The translations under genes were made by a program, and so were the position numbers. The notes below the pieces were generated by a model. That model did not search any database and was not told the DNA's origin. It saw only the letters and a program-made list of their open reading frames with translations. A DNA stretch of 64,000 nt from an uncultured Ruminococcus sp. (lineage in GTDB: Bacteria > Bacillota > Clostridia > Oscillospirales > Ruminococcaceae): positions 62,001-126,000 of the forward strand of contig ONMB01000001.1 of the NCBI GenBank assembly GCA_900318825.1, read 5' to 3'. Positions within the stretch are counted from its first letter, which is position 1; each line of letters opens with the position of its first letter. Shown here one piece after another: positions 39,659 through 47,816 of the stretch.

Positions 39659-40862
39659 GCAGCTCCGGGAGGCTATCGACAAAAAGCTCAGCACCGACCC
39701 GGAGTTCCGCACGATCGTGAAGCACATAAACGGCGGCAGAGCAACGTTCATCGACACTGAGCGCTATGCCCAGATAACCGCCCGTGCTGTCAGCAGGGAG
39801 CTTTCGGCGGAAGTCCTCGATCTGAGCGACCGTGAGGGCATCACCACCCAGATACTCCGTGACAGCTACGAGGACATCAATGCTACCTGCGCCCGTGTCC
39901 AGAGAGCTATGGACGAAAAAGCCGGTATCCATATCCGTCCTCAGCAGGAGAATTTTCCAGCGGAGCGTGTGCAGCAGTTCACTCACTCCCTCATTGATCC
40001 GACCGTTGAGGACAGCGTTATCAAGCGCCGTGCAAGAGCCGGAAGTGATACGATAGTCAAGTCCGCACACGACGACTTCATCAGGAAAAACGCCACGTTC
40101 CGGAACGATGCAGGGCTGACCTGTTACATCATCCGTGAGGGCACGAACTGCTGCGAGTGGTGCAGCAGCGTTGCCGGTAAGTACAGCTTCGGCACTCAGC
40201 CGGACGGCATCTTCCGCCGTCACGATAACTGCGACTGCACGATCATCTATGACGGGCAAGTCCTACGGGGGAAGCGGAATGCGGACGGTTCACGCTCAAA
40301 GACGTGGGAGGAAGTCCCGGACGCTGCCAGCAGCTACAACCCGACCGTCCTCTCGCCGGAGGAAGCCGAAAGATTGCAGGCTAAAAATCAGCCGAAAATC
40401 TTGACAAATAGCGTGAATGGTGGTAAACTAAGAGTAAGCGGAGCAACAAGCGGTGCGTTAAACCCTGACAGTGATCGTGCAAATAAGCACGCTGAGCAAT
40501 ATTACGAATCTGTCAGAAAAATGCAGACTGATGTTAAACATATTGCTGAGAATACTGGTTATTCAGAAGATACTATCCAGTCAATAAAGGACTTTATCTT
40601 CAATGAAAAACACGATTTAGGCGATAGATATGATTACTTCGACCCTGATTACAAAATGGCTCAATCGTGGCAAAGACTGATTGACGGCAAAAATATTCTC
40701 CCCCACGATCTTACTTTGATAAAGCACGAAGAAATGGAAAAAGAACTAATGAGCCGTGGATATTCACAGGCAGAAGCACATTTAATAACCACAAAAAAGT
40801 ATAATTACGAAAAGGAGGCTCGTGAATACTATGATAAAATTAACAGGAATAGCAAGGAATAA
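39645..40862 (+). CDS. MuF-type head morphogenesis protein with C-terminal toxin-like domain
   Basis: The protein has 405 residues. Residues 1-220 are MuF-like, ending in the Cys/His pattern C-C-E-W-C ... R-H-D-N-C-D-C. A linker (about 220-280) leads to a C-terminal domain of about 125 residues with L-P-H-D-L-T-L-I-K-H-E-E-M-E-K-E-L-M, unlike usual head proteins and with an HExxE-like motif. From about 40390 the DNA becomes AT-rich, so the tail looks acquired. MuF proteins ending in polymorphic toxin domains are known in temperate phages. The start overlaps the portal gene by 14 bases. Confidence 0.82.
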   Translation: MTDYKQLREAIDKKLSTDPEFRTIVKHINGGRATFIDTERYAQITARAVSRELSAEVLDLSDREGITTQILRDSYEDINATCARVQRAMDEKAGIHIRPQQENFPAERVQQFTHSLIDPTVEDSVIKRRARAGSDTIVKSAHDDFIRKNATFRNDAGLTCYIIREGTNCCEWCSSVAGKYSFGTQPDGIFRRHDNCDCTIIYDGQVLRGKRNADGSRSKTWEEVPDAASSYNPTVLSPEEAERLQAKNQPKILTNSVNGGKLRVSGATSGALNPDSDRANKHAEQYYESVRKMQTDVKHIAENTGYSEDTIQSIKDFIFNEKHDLGDRYDYFDPDYKMAQSWQRLIDGKNILPHDLTLIKHEEMEKELMSRGYSQAEAHLITTKKYNYEKEAREYYDKINRNSKE

Positions 40863-41070
40863 TAATCATATTACTTGCACAGCGTATTTGGAAGATAGCG
40901 AACAAGGAATGAGCCTATCTTTTAATGAAAAAACTTCAGACTTTGAGGATTGCGTTTTACCACAGGGGTATGAGTGGTGCATTTCTCATATCAACCACGC
41001 AAAAAAATATCTTAAATCTCTGATAGGTAAAAATATATCTGCAACGGAAAAATTAATAATGTGGTATTAA
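40831..41070 (+). CDS. Small protein after the MuF toxin-like domain, candidate immunity protein
   Basis: The protein has 79 residues; the family is not recognised. It has beta-strands followed by a Lys-rich helical end (H-A-K-K-Y-L-K-S-L-I-G-K). It overlaps the MuF gene end by 32 bases and shares its AT-rich composition, the layout of toxin-immunity pairs. A GTG at 40822 closer to AAGGAGG is an alternative start. A terminator follows. Confidence 0.6.
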   Translation: MIKLTGIARNNNHITCTAYLEDSEQGMSLSFNEKTSDFEDCVLPQGYEWCISHINHAKKYLKSLIGKNISATEKLIMWY

Positions 41071-41075
41071 AACCA

Positions 41076-41106
41076 AACCGTCTAAGTAATTAGGCGGTTT
41101 TCTTTA
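41076..41106 (+). terminator. Terminator after the candidate immunity gene
   Basis: Stem AACCGTCTAA/TTAGGCGGTT (one G-T pair, loop about 4) with TTCTTT, placed within the structural gene array where a terminator is not expected. Confidence 0.65.
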
Positions 41107-41181
41107 TACCCTTACAAGCATTTGCAACCAGTTTGAAACTAAGTTGCAAGTGCTATTTTTATACCCTCACGGAGGTGGTTT

Positions 41182-41523
41182 ATGGCAAAGACTAACCTGA
41201 GACCGGATCACAACGGCACCCAGCGAGCGCAGTTCGAGAGCAACAAAAAGAAGATCTATGCAACGCAGCGCGTGTGCGGCATCTGCGGCAAGCCGGTTGA
41301 TTTCGGCTTCAAGTTTCCTCACCCTCTGAGCCCGACCATAGATCACATCATTCCGGTAGCAAAGGGCGGTCATCCCTCTGATATGAGTAATCTTCAGCTC
41401 GCACACTTCACCTGCAACCGGCAGAAGTCCGATAAGATAAAGCCCGGTCAGGACTTCTCGACCGGGAATGAGGTGATCTCGAACAGAGTGCTGCCGCTGA
41501 CATTTGACTGGAAGAATATGTAG
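41182..41523 (+). CDS. HNH endonuclease
   Basis: The protein has 113 residues. C-G-I-C-G-K-P near 33, the HNH core D-H-I-I-P-V-A-K-G-G near 57, N-L-Q-L near 74 and C-N-R-Q-K near 81. In HK97-like phages a packaging HNH nuclease sits beside the terminase and is needed for cos cleavage. Ribosome site ACGGAGGTGG. Confidence 0.9.
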   Translation: MAKTNLRPDHNGTQRAQFESNKKKIYATQRVCGICGKPVDFGFKFPHPLSPTIDHIIPVAKGGHPSDMSNLQLAHFTCNRQKSDKIKPGQDFSTGNEVISNRVLPLTFDWKNM

Positions 41524-41527
41524 CGAT

Positions 41528-42952
41528 ATGAGCGAAAAAAGAACAGGCAGACAGACTCCGACAATATCTGTGGTCTGCCCTTATATTCAGTCCCTCGGTG
41601 ATGAGGCAGTCGAGATCTACAACAGATCCAAGCGGAAAGCGCAGCCGTGGCAGGAGCTTATGCTCGAAGATATTATGGCTGTGAACGAGGACGGAACCTT
41701 TCGGCATATGAAGTTCGGCTGGTCTGTTCCAAGACGTAACGGCAAGTCCGAGATACTGATTATGCGCGCTGTCTGGGGTGTTACCCACAACAGACGTGTT
41801 CTCTATACAGCTCACAGAACCACTACATCAAGCAATGCGTGGAGCAAATGCTGTGACCGACTGTCTGAGGCAGGCTACAAAGAGGGCGTTGACTACAAGA
41901 CTACCAAGAAATACGGTCTTGAAACTATCGAATGGCTCAAAGACGGCAGTACAGCGGTCATAAATTTCCGCACAAGGTCAAGCAAAGGCGGTCTCGGTGA
42001 GGGCTATGATGATCTTATCCTCGATGAGGCTCAGGAGTATACCACAGATCAGGAGAGTGCTCTTAAATACGTTGTCACTGACAGTCAGAACCCTCAGACG
42101 CTTATGTGCGGCACTCCACCGACTGCTGTATCTTCCGGTACAGTATTCCTGAACTACCGCAAGAACACCTTGAACGGCAAGAACGAAGATGCCGGCTGGG
42201 CTGAATGGTCCGTCCCGACACTCACTGACGCCCACGATCCTGAGCTTTGGTATGAGACAAATCCTTCACTGGGATATATTCTCAGCGAACGTACTATCAA
42301 GGATGAGCTGGGCGATGAAAACGACAAGGTCGATGACAATATCCAGCGTCTCGGACTGTGGCTCACTTACAGCCAGAAGTCGGCTATCAGCCGCAGGGAA
42401 TGGGACGAATACAAGATAGATAAGCCGGAGCTGAAAACTCCGGTCAGACTTTTCTTCGGCGTCAAGTACGCAAAGGTCACATCGAATGTGTCTCTGTCTG
42501 TGGCAGTCAAGCTGCCTGACGGTAAAATTTTCATTGAGGCTATCGACTGCCGACCTGTCCGGGACGGCAATGCGTGGATAATCGACTATCTGCGCAGTTC
42601 CCGCGCCGCAAAGGTGGTCATAGACGGCGCCGGTAATCAGGACATTCTTGTCAGCGATATGAAAAACGCAGGCGTTAAGTGCAAAGCGCTGCTTCCTAAG
42701 TTGTCTGAGGTCATCGAGGCTAATGCACTGTTTGAGAAGAAGCTGTTTGAGGGCAGTATCTGCCACTCAGGACAACCCTCTCTTACACAGGCAGTGTCCA
42801 ATTCGGAACACAGAGCGATAGGCAGCTCCGGCGGCTATGGCTATGCGTCACTTATGGAGGGTATTGACATAACGCTGCTCGAATCGACGTCACTGGCACA
42901 CTGGATATGTTCGACTTCAAAGGAAGTAAAAAAGCAGCATATCTGCTACTAA
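41528..42952 (+). CDS. Terminase large subunit
   Basis: The protein has 474 residues. Walker A-like P-R-R-N-G-K-S-E near 66, Walker B L-I-L-D-E-A-Q-E near 161, and a C-terminal RNase H-like nuclease with I-D-G-A near 360. It pumps and cuts DNA during packaging. The ATG at 41528 has only a weak ribosome site and lies 4 bases after the HNH gene. No small terminase gene is seen nearby. Confidence 0.88.
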   Translation: MSEKRTGRQTPTISVVCPYIQSLGDEAVEIYNRSKRKAQPWQELMLEDIMAVNEDGTFRHMKFGWSVPRRNGKSEILIMRAVWGVTHNRRVLYTAHRTTTSSNAWSKCCDRLSEAGYKEGVDYKTTKKYGLETIEWLKDGSTAVINFRTRSSKGGLGEGYDDLILDEAQEYTTDQESALKYVVTDSQNPQTLMCGTPPTAVSSGTVFLNYRKNTLNGKNEDAGWAEWSVPTLTDAHDPELWYETNPSLGYILSERTIKDELGDENDKVDDNIQRLGLWLTYSQKSAISRREWDEYKIDKPELKTPVRLFFGVKYAKVTSNVSLSVAVKLPDGKIFIEAIDCRPVRDGNAWIIDYLRSSRAAKVVIDGAGNQDILVSDMKNAGVKCKALLPKLSEVIEANALFEKKLFEGSICHSGQPSLTQAVSNSEHRAIGSSGGYGYASLMEGIDITLLESTSLAHWICSTSKEVKKQHICY

Positions 42953-42961
42953 GGAGGAAAT

Positions 42962-43969
42962 ATGGATAATTCAATGCTTGAAAAGATAAACCGCTTCACT
43001 CGCAGACCGTTTGCCGAAAATGAGGTCTATGCTTTTCCGGTCCACCTCTGCGACAATGATATTGACAGGGATCAGGAACGTTTTTCTGACGAAGCACTGC
43101 TCTCTATGAGCAAGCTGTTTGTCGGAAAGACCGGCATATTCGACCACGATCCTCGCACCGGCAACCAGACTGCCCGTGTGTTCGACGCTGAGGTAGTCAT
43201 CGAGCCGAGCAAGCTCACAAAGGACGGGCGTGTCTATAAATGGCTCAAAGGTTTGGCTTACATAGTCCGTACCGACAATAATAAGGATCTCATCACTGAG
43301 ATAGACGCTGGTATCAAAAAGGAAGTCAGCGTAAGCTGCTCTGCAAATAAGAGAATATGCTCAGTATGCGGTTGTGACAGACGTATTACCCAGTGTGAAC
43401 ATCACAAGGGACAGGACGGCTGCCACGTTATCCTTGACGACATCACAGATGTCTATGAATGGAGCTTTGTTGCTGTTCCGGCACAGATAAATGCCGGAGT
43501 TACAAAGAAATATATTCCCGAAAAGGAGGAAAAATCAATGGGAACAGAATTCAAACCTATCACCACTCAGGCTGAGTTTGATGCAGCTGTAAAGAACGCA
43601 GTTGAAGCAGCTGTTGCAGAGACTGTCAAGAAGTATGAGGGCTGGCTCTCACCTGAAGCTGCTGCTGCACTCGCTCAGGAGCGTGACGACAGCAGGGCTG
43701 CGGTCGATGCTCTCAGCACTGAGAACAAGTCCTATAAGCTCTCCGCTATGAAGATGAAGGCAGCAAACGAAAAGGGCATTCCCTTCGAGCTTGCTGAAAA
43801 GCTCTCCGGCGAGACCGAGGATGAGATCAACAAGGACGCTGATACCTTTGCAAAGTATTTCACAGCGCCCAAGCATCAGCCCACACCCAGATACTCCGGA
43901 GAAGGAGCATTCACAGATTCCAAGAACTCCGCAGCGCTCGAAATGCTGCGTGAGATCAATAACAACTGA
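42962..43969 (+). CDS. Head maturation protease fused in frame to a scaffold
   Basis: The protein has 335 residues. The first 180 look like an XkdF-type or Mu I-like prohead protease (F-P-V-H-L-C-D-N-D-I-D-R-D, E-V-S-V-S-C-S-A, W-S-F-V-A-V-P-A), with a Cys cluster C-S-V-C-G-C. Residues 193-335 form a helical scaffold-like part. An internal start for that part lies at 43538. Confidence 0.8.
   Translation: MDNSMLEKINRFTRRPFAENEVYAFPVHLCDNDIDRDQERFSDEALLSMSKLFVGKTGIFDHDPRTGNQTARVFDAEVVIEPSKLTKDGRVYKWLKGLAYIVRTDNNKDLITEIDAGIKKEVSVSCSANKRICSVCGCDRRITQCEHHKGQDGCHVILDDITDVYEWSFVAVPAQINAGVTKKYIPEKEEKSMGTEFKPITTQAEFDAAVKNAVEAAVAETVKKYEGWLSPEAAAALAQERDDSRAAVDALSTENKSYKLSAMKMKAANEKGIPFELAEKLSGETEDEINKDADTFAKYFTAPKHQPTPRYSGEGAFTDSKNSAALEMLREINNN
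43538..43969 (+). CDS. Nested capsid scaffold, internal in-frame start
   Basis: ATG at 43538 lies 8 bases after a strong AAGGAGG inside the protease gene and would give a 143-residue Ala/Glu/Lys-rich scaffold on its own. Nested scaffolds within protease genes are known, as in lambda C/Nu3. Confidence 0.7.
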   Translation: MGTEFKPITTQAEFDAAVKNAVEAAVAETVKKYEGWLSPEAAAALAQERDDSRAAVDALSTENKSYKLSAMKMKAANEKGIPFELAEKLSGETEDEINKDADTFAKYFTAPKHQPTPRYSGEGAFTDSKNSAALEMLREINNN

Positions 43970-43983
43970 GGAGGAATAATACT

Positions 43984-44877
43984 ATGGGAAACAAAACTAC
44001 TACCGGAACCCTTTTCAAGCCTGAGCTTGTAAAAGACCTTTTCAATAAGGTCAAGGGCAAATCCACGCTTGCAAAGCTCTGTGGCGGTGATCCTATGCCC
44101 TTTGCAGGCATCGACGTAATGACATTCTCTATGGACGGCGAGGCTGCTATCGTTGGCGAGGGCGCTCAGAAGCCTGCCGGTGATTCTTCGACAGGCTCTG
44201 TTACTATCAAGCCTATCAAGTTCGTTTATCAGCACAGAGTTACCGAGGAATTCCTCAAGATGACCGAGGAAAAGCAGCTCCCCATTCTTCAGGCATTCAA
44301 TGACGGCTTTGCAAAGAAGATCGCAAGAGGCTTCGACATCGCTGCATTTCACGGTGTAAACCCTGCTACTAACGTAGCTTCAAGCATCGTAGGCGATAAT
44401 TGCTTCGACAGCACTGTCACAAACACTGTCACCTACAATCCTTCAACACCTGACGATAACATCGACAGCGCTGTTGCACCTATCCAGCTCGCTGAAAGAG
44501 ATGTAACCGGTATCGCTATGGCTCCGGCATTCGGTTCTGCTCTCGGTGCTATGAAAATGGCTGACTCTCACGCACCTATGTACCCTGAATTCCGCTACGG
44601 CGCAAATCCCGGAAACTTCGGCGGTATGACAGCCGACATCAACGGCACAGTCTCCTTCGGCAGCAGCCTTGACAGAGCTATTGTCGGTGACTTCGCAAAT
44701 GCGTTCAAGTGGGGCTATGCTCAGAGCGTGACATTCGAGATCATTCCTTACGGTGATCCTGACGGTCAGGGCGACCTCAAACGCACAAATGAGATCGTAC
44801 TCAGATCCGAGTGCTATGTCGGCTGGGGAATTCTCGATGCCGCTTCATTTGCTCGTGTTGTGGCAACAAACCCCTGA
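43984..44877 (+). CDS. Major capsid protein (HK97-like)
   Basis: The protein has 297 residues, a normal size for the HK97 fold; it contains the usual F-A-G-I-D-V-M-T-F and I-K-F-V-Y-Q-H-R-V-T-E-E-F segments. It is the main shell subunit. Its stop codon lies directly after a slippery heptamer and before a stable stem-loop, so part of the product should be extended by 137 residues. Ribosome site GAGGAGG. Confidence 0.88.
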   Translation: MGNKTTTGTLFKPELVKDLFNKVKGKSTLAKLCGGDPMPFAGIDVMTFSMDGEAAIVGEGAQKPAGDSSTGSVTIKPIKFVYQHRVTEEFLKMTEEKQLPILQAFNDGFAKKIARGFDIAAFHGVNPATNVASSIVGDNCFDSTVTNTVTYNPSTPDDNIDSAVAPIQLAERDVTGIAMAPAFGSALGAMKMADSHAPMYPEFRYGANPGNFGGMTADINGTVSFGSSLDRAIVGDFANAFKWGYAQSVTFEIIPYGDPDGQGDLKRTNEIVLRSECYVGWGILDAASFARVVATNP

Positions 44878-44911
44878 CAAGTCTCACCGTAGCAGCCGAA
44901 GACGGTGAGAC
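44868..44911 (+). promoter_or_regulatory. Programmed -1 ribosomal frameshift signal
   Basis: The heptamer A-AAC-CCC (44868-44874) is in the capsid frame right before the TGA. After 6 bases comes a perfect 10-bp stem GTCTCACCGT/ACGGTGAGAC (44881-44890, 44902-44911, loop 11). The -1 frame is open to 45287. Confidence 0.85.
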
Positions 44912-45287
44912 GGATGTGTTCGGCACACAGGTCAGTGACCTCCAGACGGGTGTAACCGTCGCTAATGGTGCTATCACAGGCACTCTCAAATACTACAATG
45001 ACACATCAAAGGCTCTCGTGAAGGATTGGGGCGCAGGAAACTTCCTTGCTGTCAAGTTCACAAATATCGACGCTGATTCCACATCGGTAATGGTAGGACT
45101 TGAACCCTCAGCAGGCAGCGAACTTGTTGAACTCATAGACGATCCCGACAAGAACGGCGTGTTCAAGATCACGGATAAGAACACCCAGAAGCTCAAAGTA
45201 GTTCAGAGTACAAAGGGCGCTGACGGCAGCACCTACATCAACACGCAGCTCTATGACCTCTCCGGTCTGACCTGCAATAACGCATAA
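44874..45287 (+). CDS. Capsid C-terminal extension read by -1 frameshift
   Basis: After slippage the frame continues L-T-S-L-T-V-A-A-E-D-G-E for 137 residues. The part is beta-rich, with Ig-like or decoration-domain character (T-G-V-T-V-A-N-G-A-I-T-G-T-L-K-Y). No start codon with a ribosome site exists in this frame, which supports its being made only as a fusion. It would be displayed on the outside of a minority of capsid subunits. Confidence 0.8.
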   Translation: MTSLTVAAEDGETDVFGTQVSDLQTGVTVANGAITGTLKYYNDTSKALVKDWGAGNFLAVKFTNIDADSTSVMVGLEPSAGSELVELIDDPDKNGVFKITDKNTQKLKVVQSTKGADGSTYINTQLYDLSGLTCNNA

Positions 45288-45298
45288 GGAGTGGTCGT

Positions 45299-45481
45299 AT
45301 GGTCTATCACAACAGGATAGTCAGCAGAACCGAAAAGCCCTCGCCTGAAAAGGCTGAGGGCAATGCTCCGGCTGAGAAGGAGGCTGCAAATGGGAACAGT
45401 TTACGCAAGCGTAAGCGACATAACGGCGCTGGGGATAAGTCTGACGGCACAGCAGACAGCAGCAGCGGAAGTCCTGCTTGA
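45299..45481 (+). CDS. Small phage protein, 60 aa
   Basis: Hydrophilic, Lys/Glu/Ala/Ser-rich, probably disordered. The ATG follows AAGGAGTGG. Its second half overlaps the next gene in another frame, so only the first 30 residues are under free selection. Unrecognised. Confidence 0.5.
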   Translation: MVYHNRIVSRTEKPSPEKAEGNAPAEKEAANGNSLRKRKRHNGAGDKSDGTADSSSGSPA

Positions 45482-45809
45482 ACAGGCATCAGCTAAGCTG
45501 CGTACTGTCGGCAGAAAATACGGCAAAGAGATCGACATTATGATAGCCGACCCCGTTAGCGGTGAAGATACCGGACTTACGGTTAAGAATGTCATCGTTC
45601 AGGCTGTGATAAGAGCGCTCAACTCTATTGATAACGATGCTCCGGCTGCCTCAGCGCTGACACAGTCCGGTCTGGGTTACAGCGCAACAATGACCTATTT
45701 CAACGCCGGACAGTCATTGTATTTCCTTAAAAGCGAACTGAAAGACCTCGGACTTATGCGCCAGACCTACGGTGCTGTGGAGGTATATAACTATGGCTCA
45801 GCTGATTAA
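45390..45809 (+). CDS. Head-tail connector protein (Gp19/Gp15-like)
   Basis: The protein has 139 residues: an N-terminal helical pair (D-I-T-A-L-G-I-S-L-T, E-V-L-L-E-Q-A-S), and a C-terminal part ending L-M-R-Q-T-Y. This resembles the Gp15/Gp19 family of head-completion adaptors. Ribosome site AAGGAGGC. Confidence 0.75.
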   Translation: MGTVYASVSDITALGISLTAQQTAAAEVLLEQASAKLRTVGRKYGKEIDIMIADPVSGEDTGLTVKNVIVQAVIRALNSIDNDAPAASALTQSGLGYSATMTYFNAGQSLYFLKSELKDLGLMRQTYGAVEVYNYGSAD

Positions 45810-46407
45810 AGGAACAGACATACTGCTTTATGACGGCAGTATATCTGAAACAGTACATAATGTGCTTATCGGTGAGCCCTCCGCAGACGGAAAGAGCTAC
45901 ACGCTCGGTATTCCCAAAGGAGACCAGCACATCTGGACTGACCGGAAGATAGGATTTTTCGGAAGGATATTCCGGACCGTTGGGCTCCCTGCAAACGGCA
46001 TCGAGGCAAATATACCTCTCGCGTGGGGGCAGAATGTCCGTGCTGAATATGCAGCGATAACCGGAAAATGCACAGTTTATGCGAAGAATACATACTCTCG
46101 ACACGTCTTTGATGACGTGTTTTTTTATGACGGCAGAGGCGAAAAGACCTCAAAGACCGGTGCAGTTCCGACCGAAGACGTTACCGTGAAAATTTACAGT
46201 TTTGCACACAACGGCAGCTATATCCCAAAGCCCGGCGATATTATCGTAAACGGCGAGTGCAGCGTTGTATTCGACGCCTTCTCTGAGCAGGCTGTATCTG
46301 AAAGTATGGCTGAGCTCAGACGTGCAGCCGGGGATATAGCTGTGATAAGCAGCGTTAGAAATACGATGAACGGTCTTCTGCCGGACATAGACATCACAGG
46401 AAGGTGA
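45793..46407 (+). CDS. Head closure-region protein, 204 aa
   Basis: Probable head-tail joining or minor structural protein by position and size; no family is recognised with certainty. It contains a beta-rich centre (G-K-C-T-V-Y-A-K-N-T-Y) and a helical C-terminus. The ATG at 45793 follows GGAGGTATA and overlaps the connector gene by 17 bases. Confidence 0.7.
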   Translation: MAQLIKGTDILLYDGSISETVHNVLIGEPSADGKSYTLGIPKGDQHIWTDRKIGFFGRIFRTVGLPANGIEANIPLAWGQNVRAEYAAITGKCTVYAKNTYSRHVFDDVFFYDGRGEKTSKTGAVPTEDVTVKIYSFAHNGSYIPKPGDIIVNGECSVVFDAFSEQAVSESMAELRRAAGDIAVISSVRNTMNGLLPDIDITGR

Positions 46408-46411
46408 TAGA

Positions 46412-46768
46412 ATGAACGTCAGACTGCAATGGGATAAGACATCAATAAGCAGACGCAAAATGCGTTTTAAGGCTGCTCAGAATTATGTTGACTCCGAGTG
46501 CCTGCGGCTTATGCTGTATTATGTTCCGGTGGGACTCAGACGTTTCCGAAATTCCGGAGCGCTCCGGGACTCCGGGCGTGTATCCTCTCCCGGTGTGATA
46601 ATCTTTACAGATCCGTGGGCACGTTCAAACTACTATAATCTGCAAAAAAGGAATTTCAGACACGGCGGAAACCCGAACGCTACCGCACTATGGTTCGAGA
46701 CGATGAAAGCAAGGCACGGAAAAGCAATTCTCCGTGGGGCTGCGGCAATTGCAGAAGGTAAAAATTGA
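46412..46768 (+). CDS. Minor capsid protein (head-tail joining)
   Basis: The protein has 118 residues. Conserved-looking parts F-K-A-A-Q-N-Y-V-D-S-E-C-L-R and N-P-N-A-T-A-L-W-F-E-T-M-K match the minor capsid protein group of Firmicute siphophages. Ribosome site AGGTGATAG. The stop overlaps the next start. Confidence 0.75.
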   Translation: MNVRLQWDKTSISRRKMRFKAAQNYVDSECLRLMLYYVPVGLRRFRNSGALRDSGRVSSPGVIIFTDPWARSNYYNLQKRNFRHGGNPNATALWFETMKARHGKAILRGAAAIAEGKN

Positions 46769-47202
46769 ACATAATCGAAAAAGTAAGAGCCATACTCGAG
46801 AGCTTCCCGAAGATCTCCGAAGTATGCAACTCCATACACATTGATTTTGCCGATCCTGAGCCGACAAGCTACGGTCTCAGCTCGACCGGCGACCAGCTTA
46901 TCAGTGAGGACGTTCTCGGTAATCAGCGCAGACAGCACAGTTTCTTGCTTTACACAACGTACAGCAGCATTAACGACTATGAGCGGCTGAACAACAGCAC
47001 AGCGCTCACAGAGCTGAGTGTATGGCTGCACGACCAGACCGGCGCAGAGGTCGAGACCATTATCGGCTCGGAAACATATACCGGAAAGCTCGAAAAGCTC
47101 ACGGCTTCCAATGGTATGCTGTTCAGCGTACCTCAGGAAAACGAGCTTGACGGCGTGCAATATCAGCTCACAATTATAGCGGAGTATACCGTTAATGTTT
47201 AA
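46765..47202 (+). CDS. Minor capsid/tail terminator protein
   Basis: The protein has 145 residues. N-terminal helix I-I-E-K-V-R-A-I-L-E-S-F-P, then alternating strands, as in tail terminators. TTG start at 46765 overlapping the previous stop. Position before the major tail gene supports the role. Confidence 0.72.
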   Translation: MNIIEKVRAILESFPKISEVCNSIHIDFADPEPTSYGLSSTGDQLISEDVLGNQRRQHSFLLYTTYSSINDYERLNNSTALTELSVWLHDQTGAEVETIIGSETYTGKLEKLTASNGMLFSVPQENELDGVQYQLTIIAEYTVNV

Positions 47203-47216
47203 AAGGAGGTACACAA

Positions 47217-47795
47217 ATGCCTGATGAAGAAGTATTGACAGAGCCGAATGATACAGAACCTGATAACACAGAAAATAATAACGAGGAGGAAACAGATATG
47301 CCGGAAACAACTGGTAAACTCAAAAGAAGTGCACTTATGCACTTCCTTAACACAGCATTCTCAACGTCCCTTACATCACCTGACTGGTATCTTATCGGTA
47401 AGGACGTAGAGGATATGTCGGTGGAGCTCAACCCCGATACAGAAGCAACTAAGAATATCCTTGACGAGACAAGCATCACTGACAGAGGATATGAGCCGTC
47501 TGTAAGTGTTGATACTTACTTTGCAAACCCTGATGACGGTGATATTTATGACCAGCTCAAGGATATCGCTATGAATCGTAAGACAGACGGTGCTTGCAGA
47601 ACTCTCGTTCTCGAGGTTCTTGTTGATAAGACAACAGGTCCGTTCGATGCCTGGGTTGAGGAGGCTATCATCAAGCCTACAAGCTACGGTGGAGCACAGG
47701 GCGGTGTCAGAATTCCGTACACTATCAGCTTCTCCGGAAATCGTCAGGCCGGTACGGTAACTTTCACCGACAAGGTGCCGACGTTTACGGCATAA
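47217..47795 (+). CDS. Major tail protein, two possible starts
   Basis: The protein has 192 residues from ATG 47217 (behind AAAGGAGG). A second in-frame ATG at 47298 behind GAGGAGG would give 165 residues without the acidic Asn/Glu/Thr-rich extension. The beta-rich core (Y-E-P-S-V-S-V-D-T-Y, I-S-F-S-G-N-R) matches tail tube proteins. Confidence 0.82.
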   Translation: MPDEEVLTEPNDTEPDNTENNNEEETDMPETTGKLKRSALMHFLNTAFSTSLTSPDWYLIGKDVEDMSVELNPDTEATKNILDETSITDRGYEPSVSVDTYFANPDDGDIYDQLKDIAMNRKTDGACRTLVLEVLVDKTTGPFDAWVEEAIIKPTSYGGAQGGVRIPYTISFSGNRQAGTVTFTDKVPTFTA

Positions 47796-47816
47796 ACGGA
47801 ATAAGGAGGAAGATAT

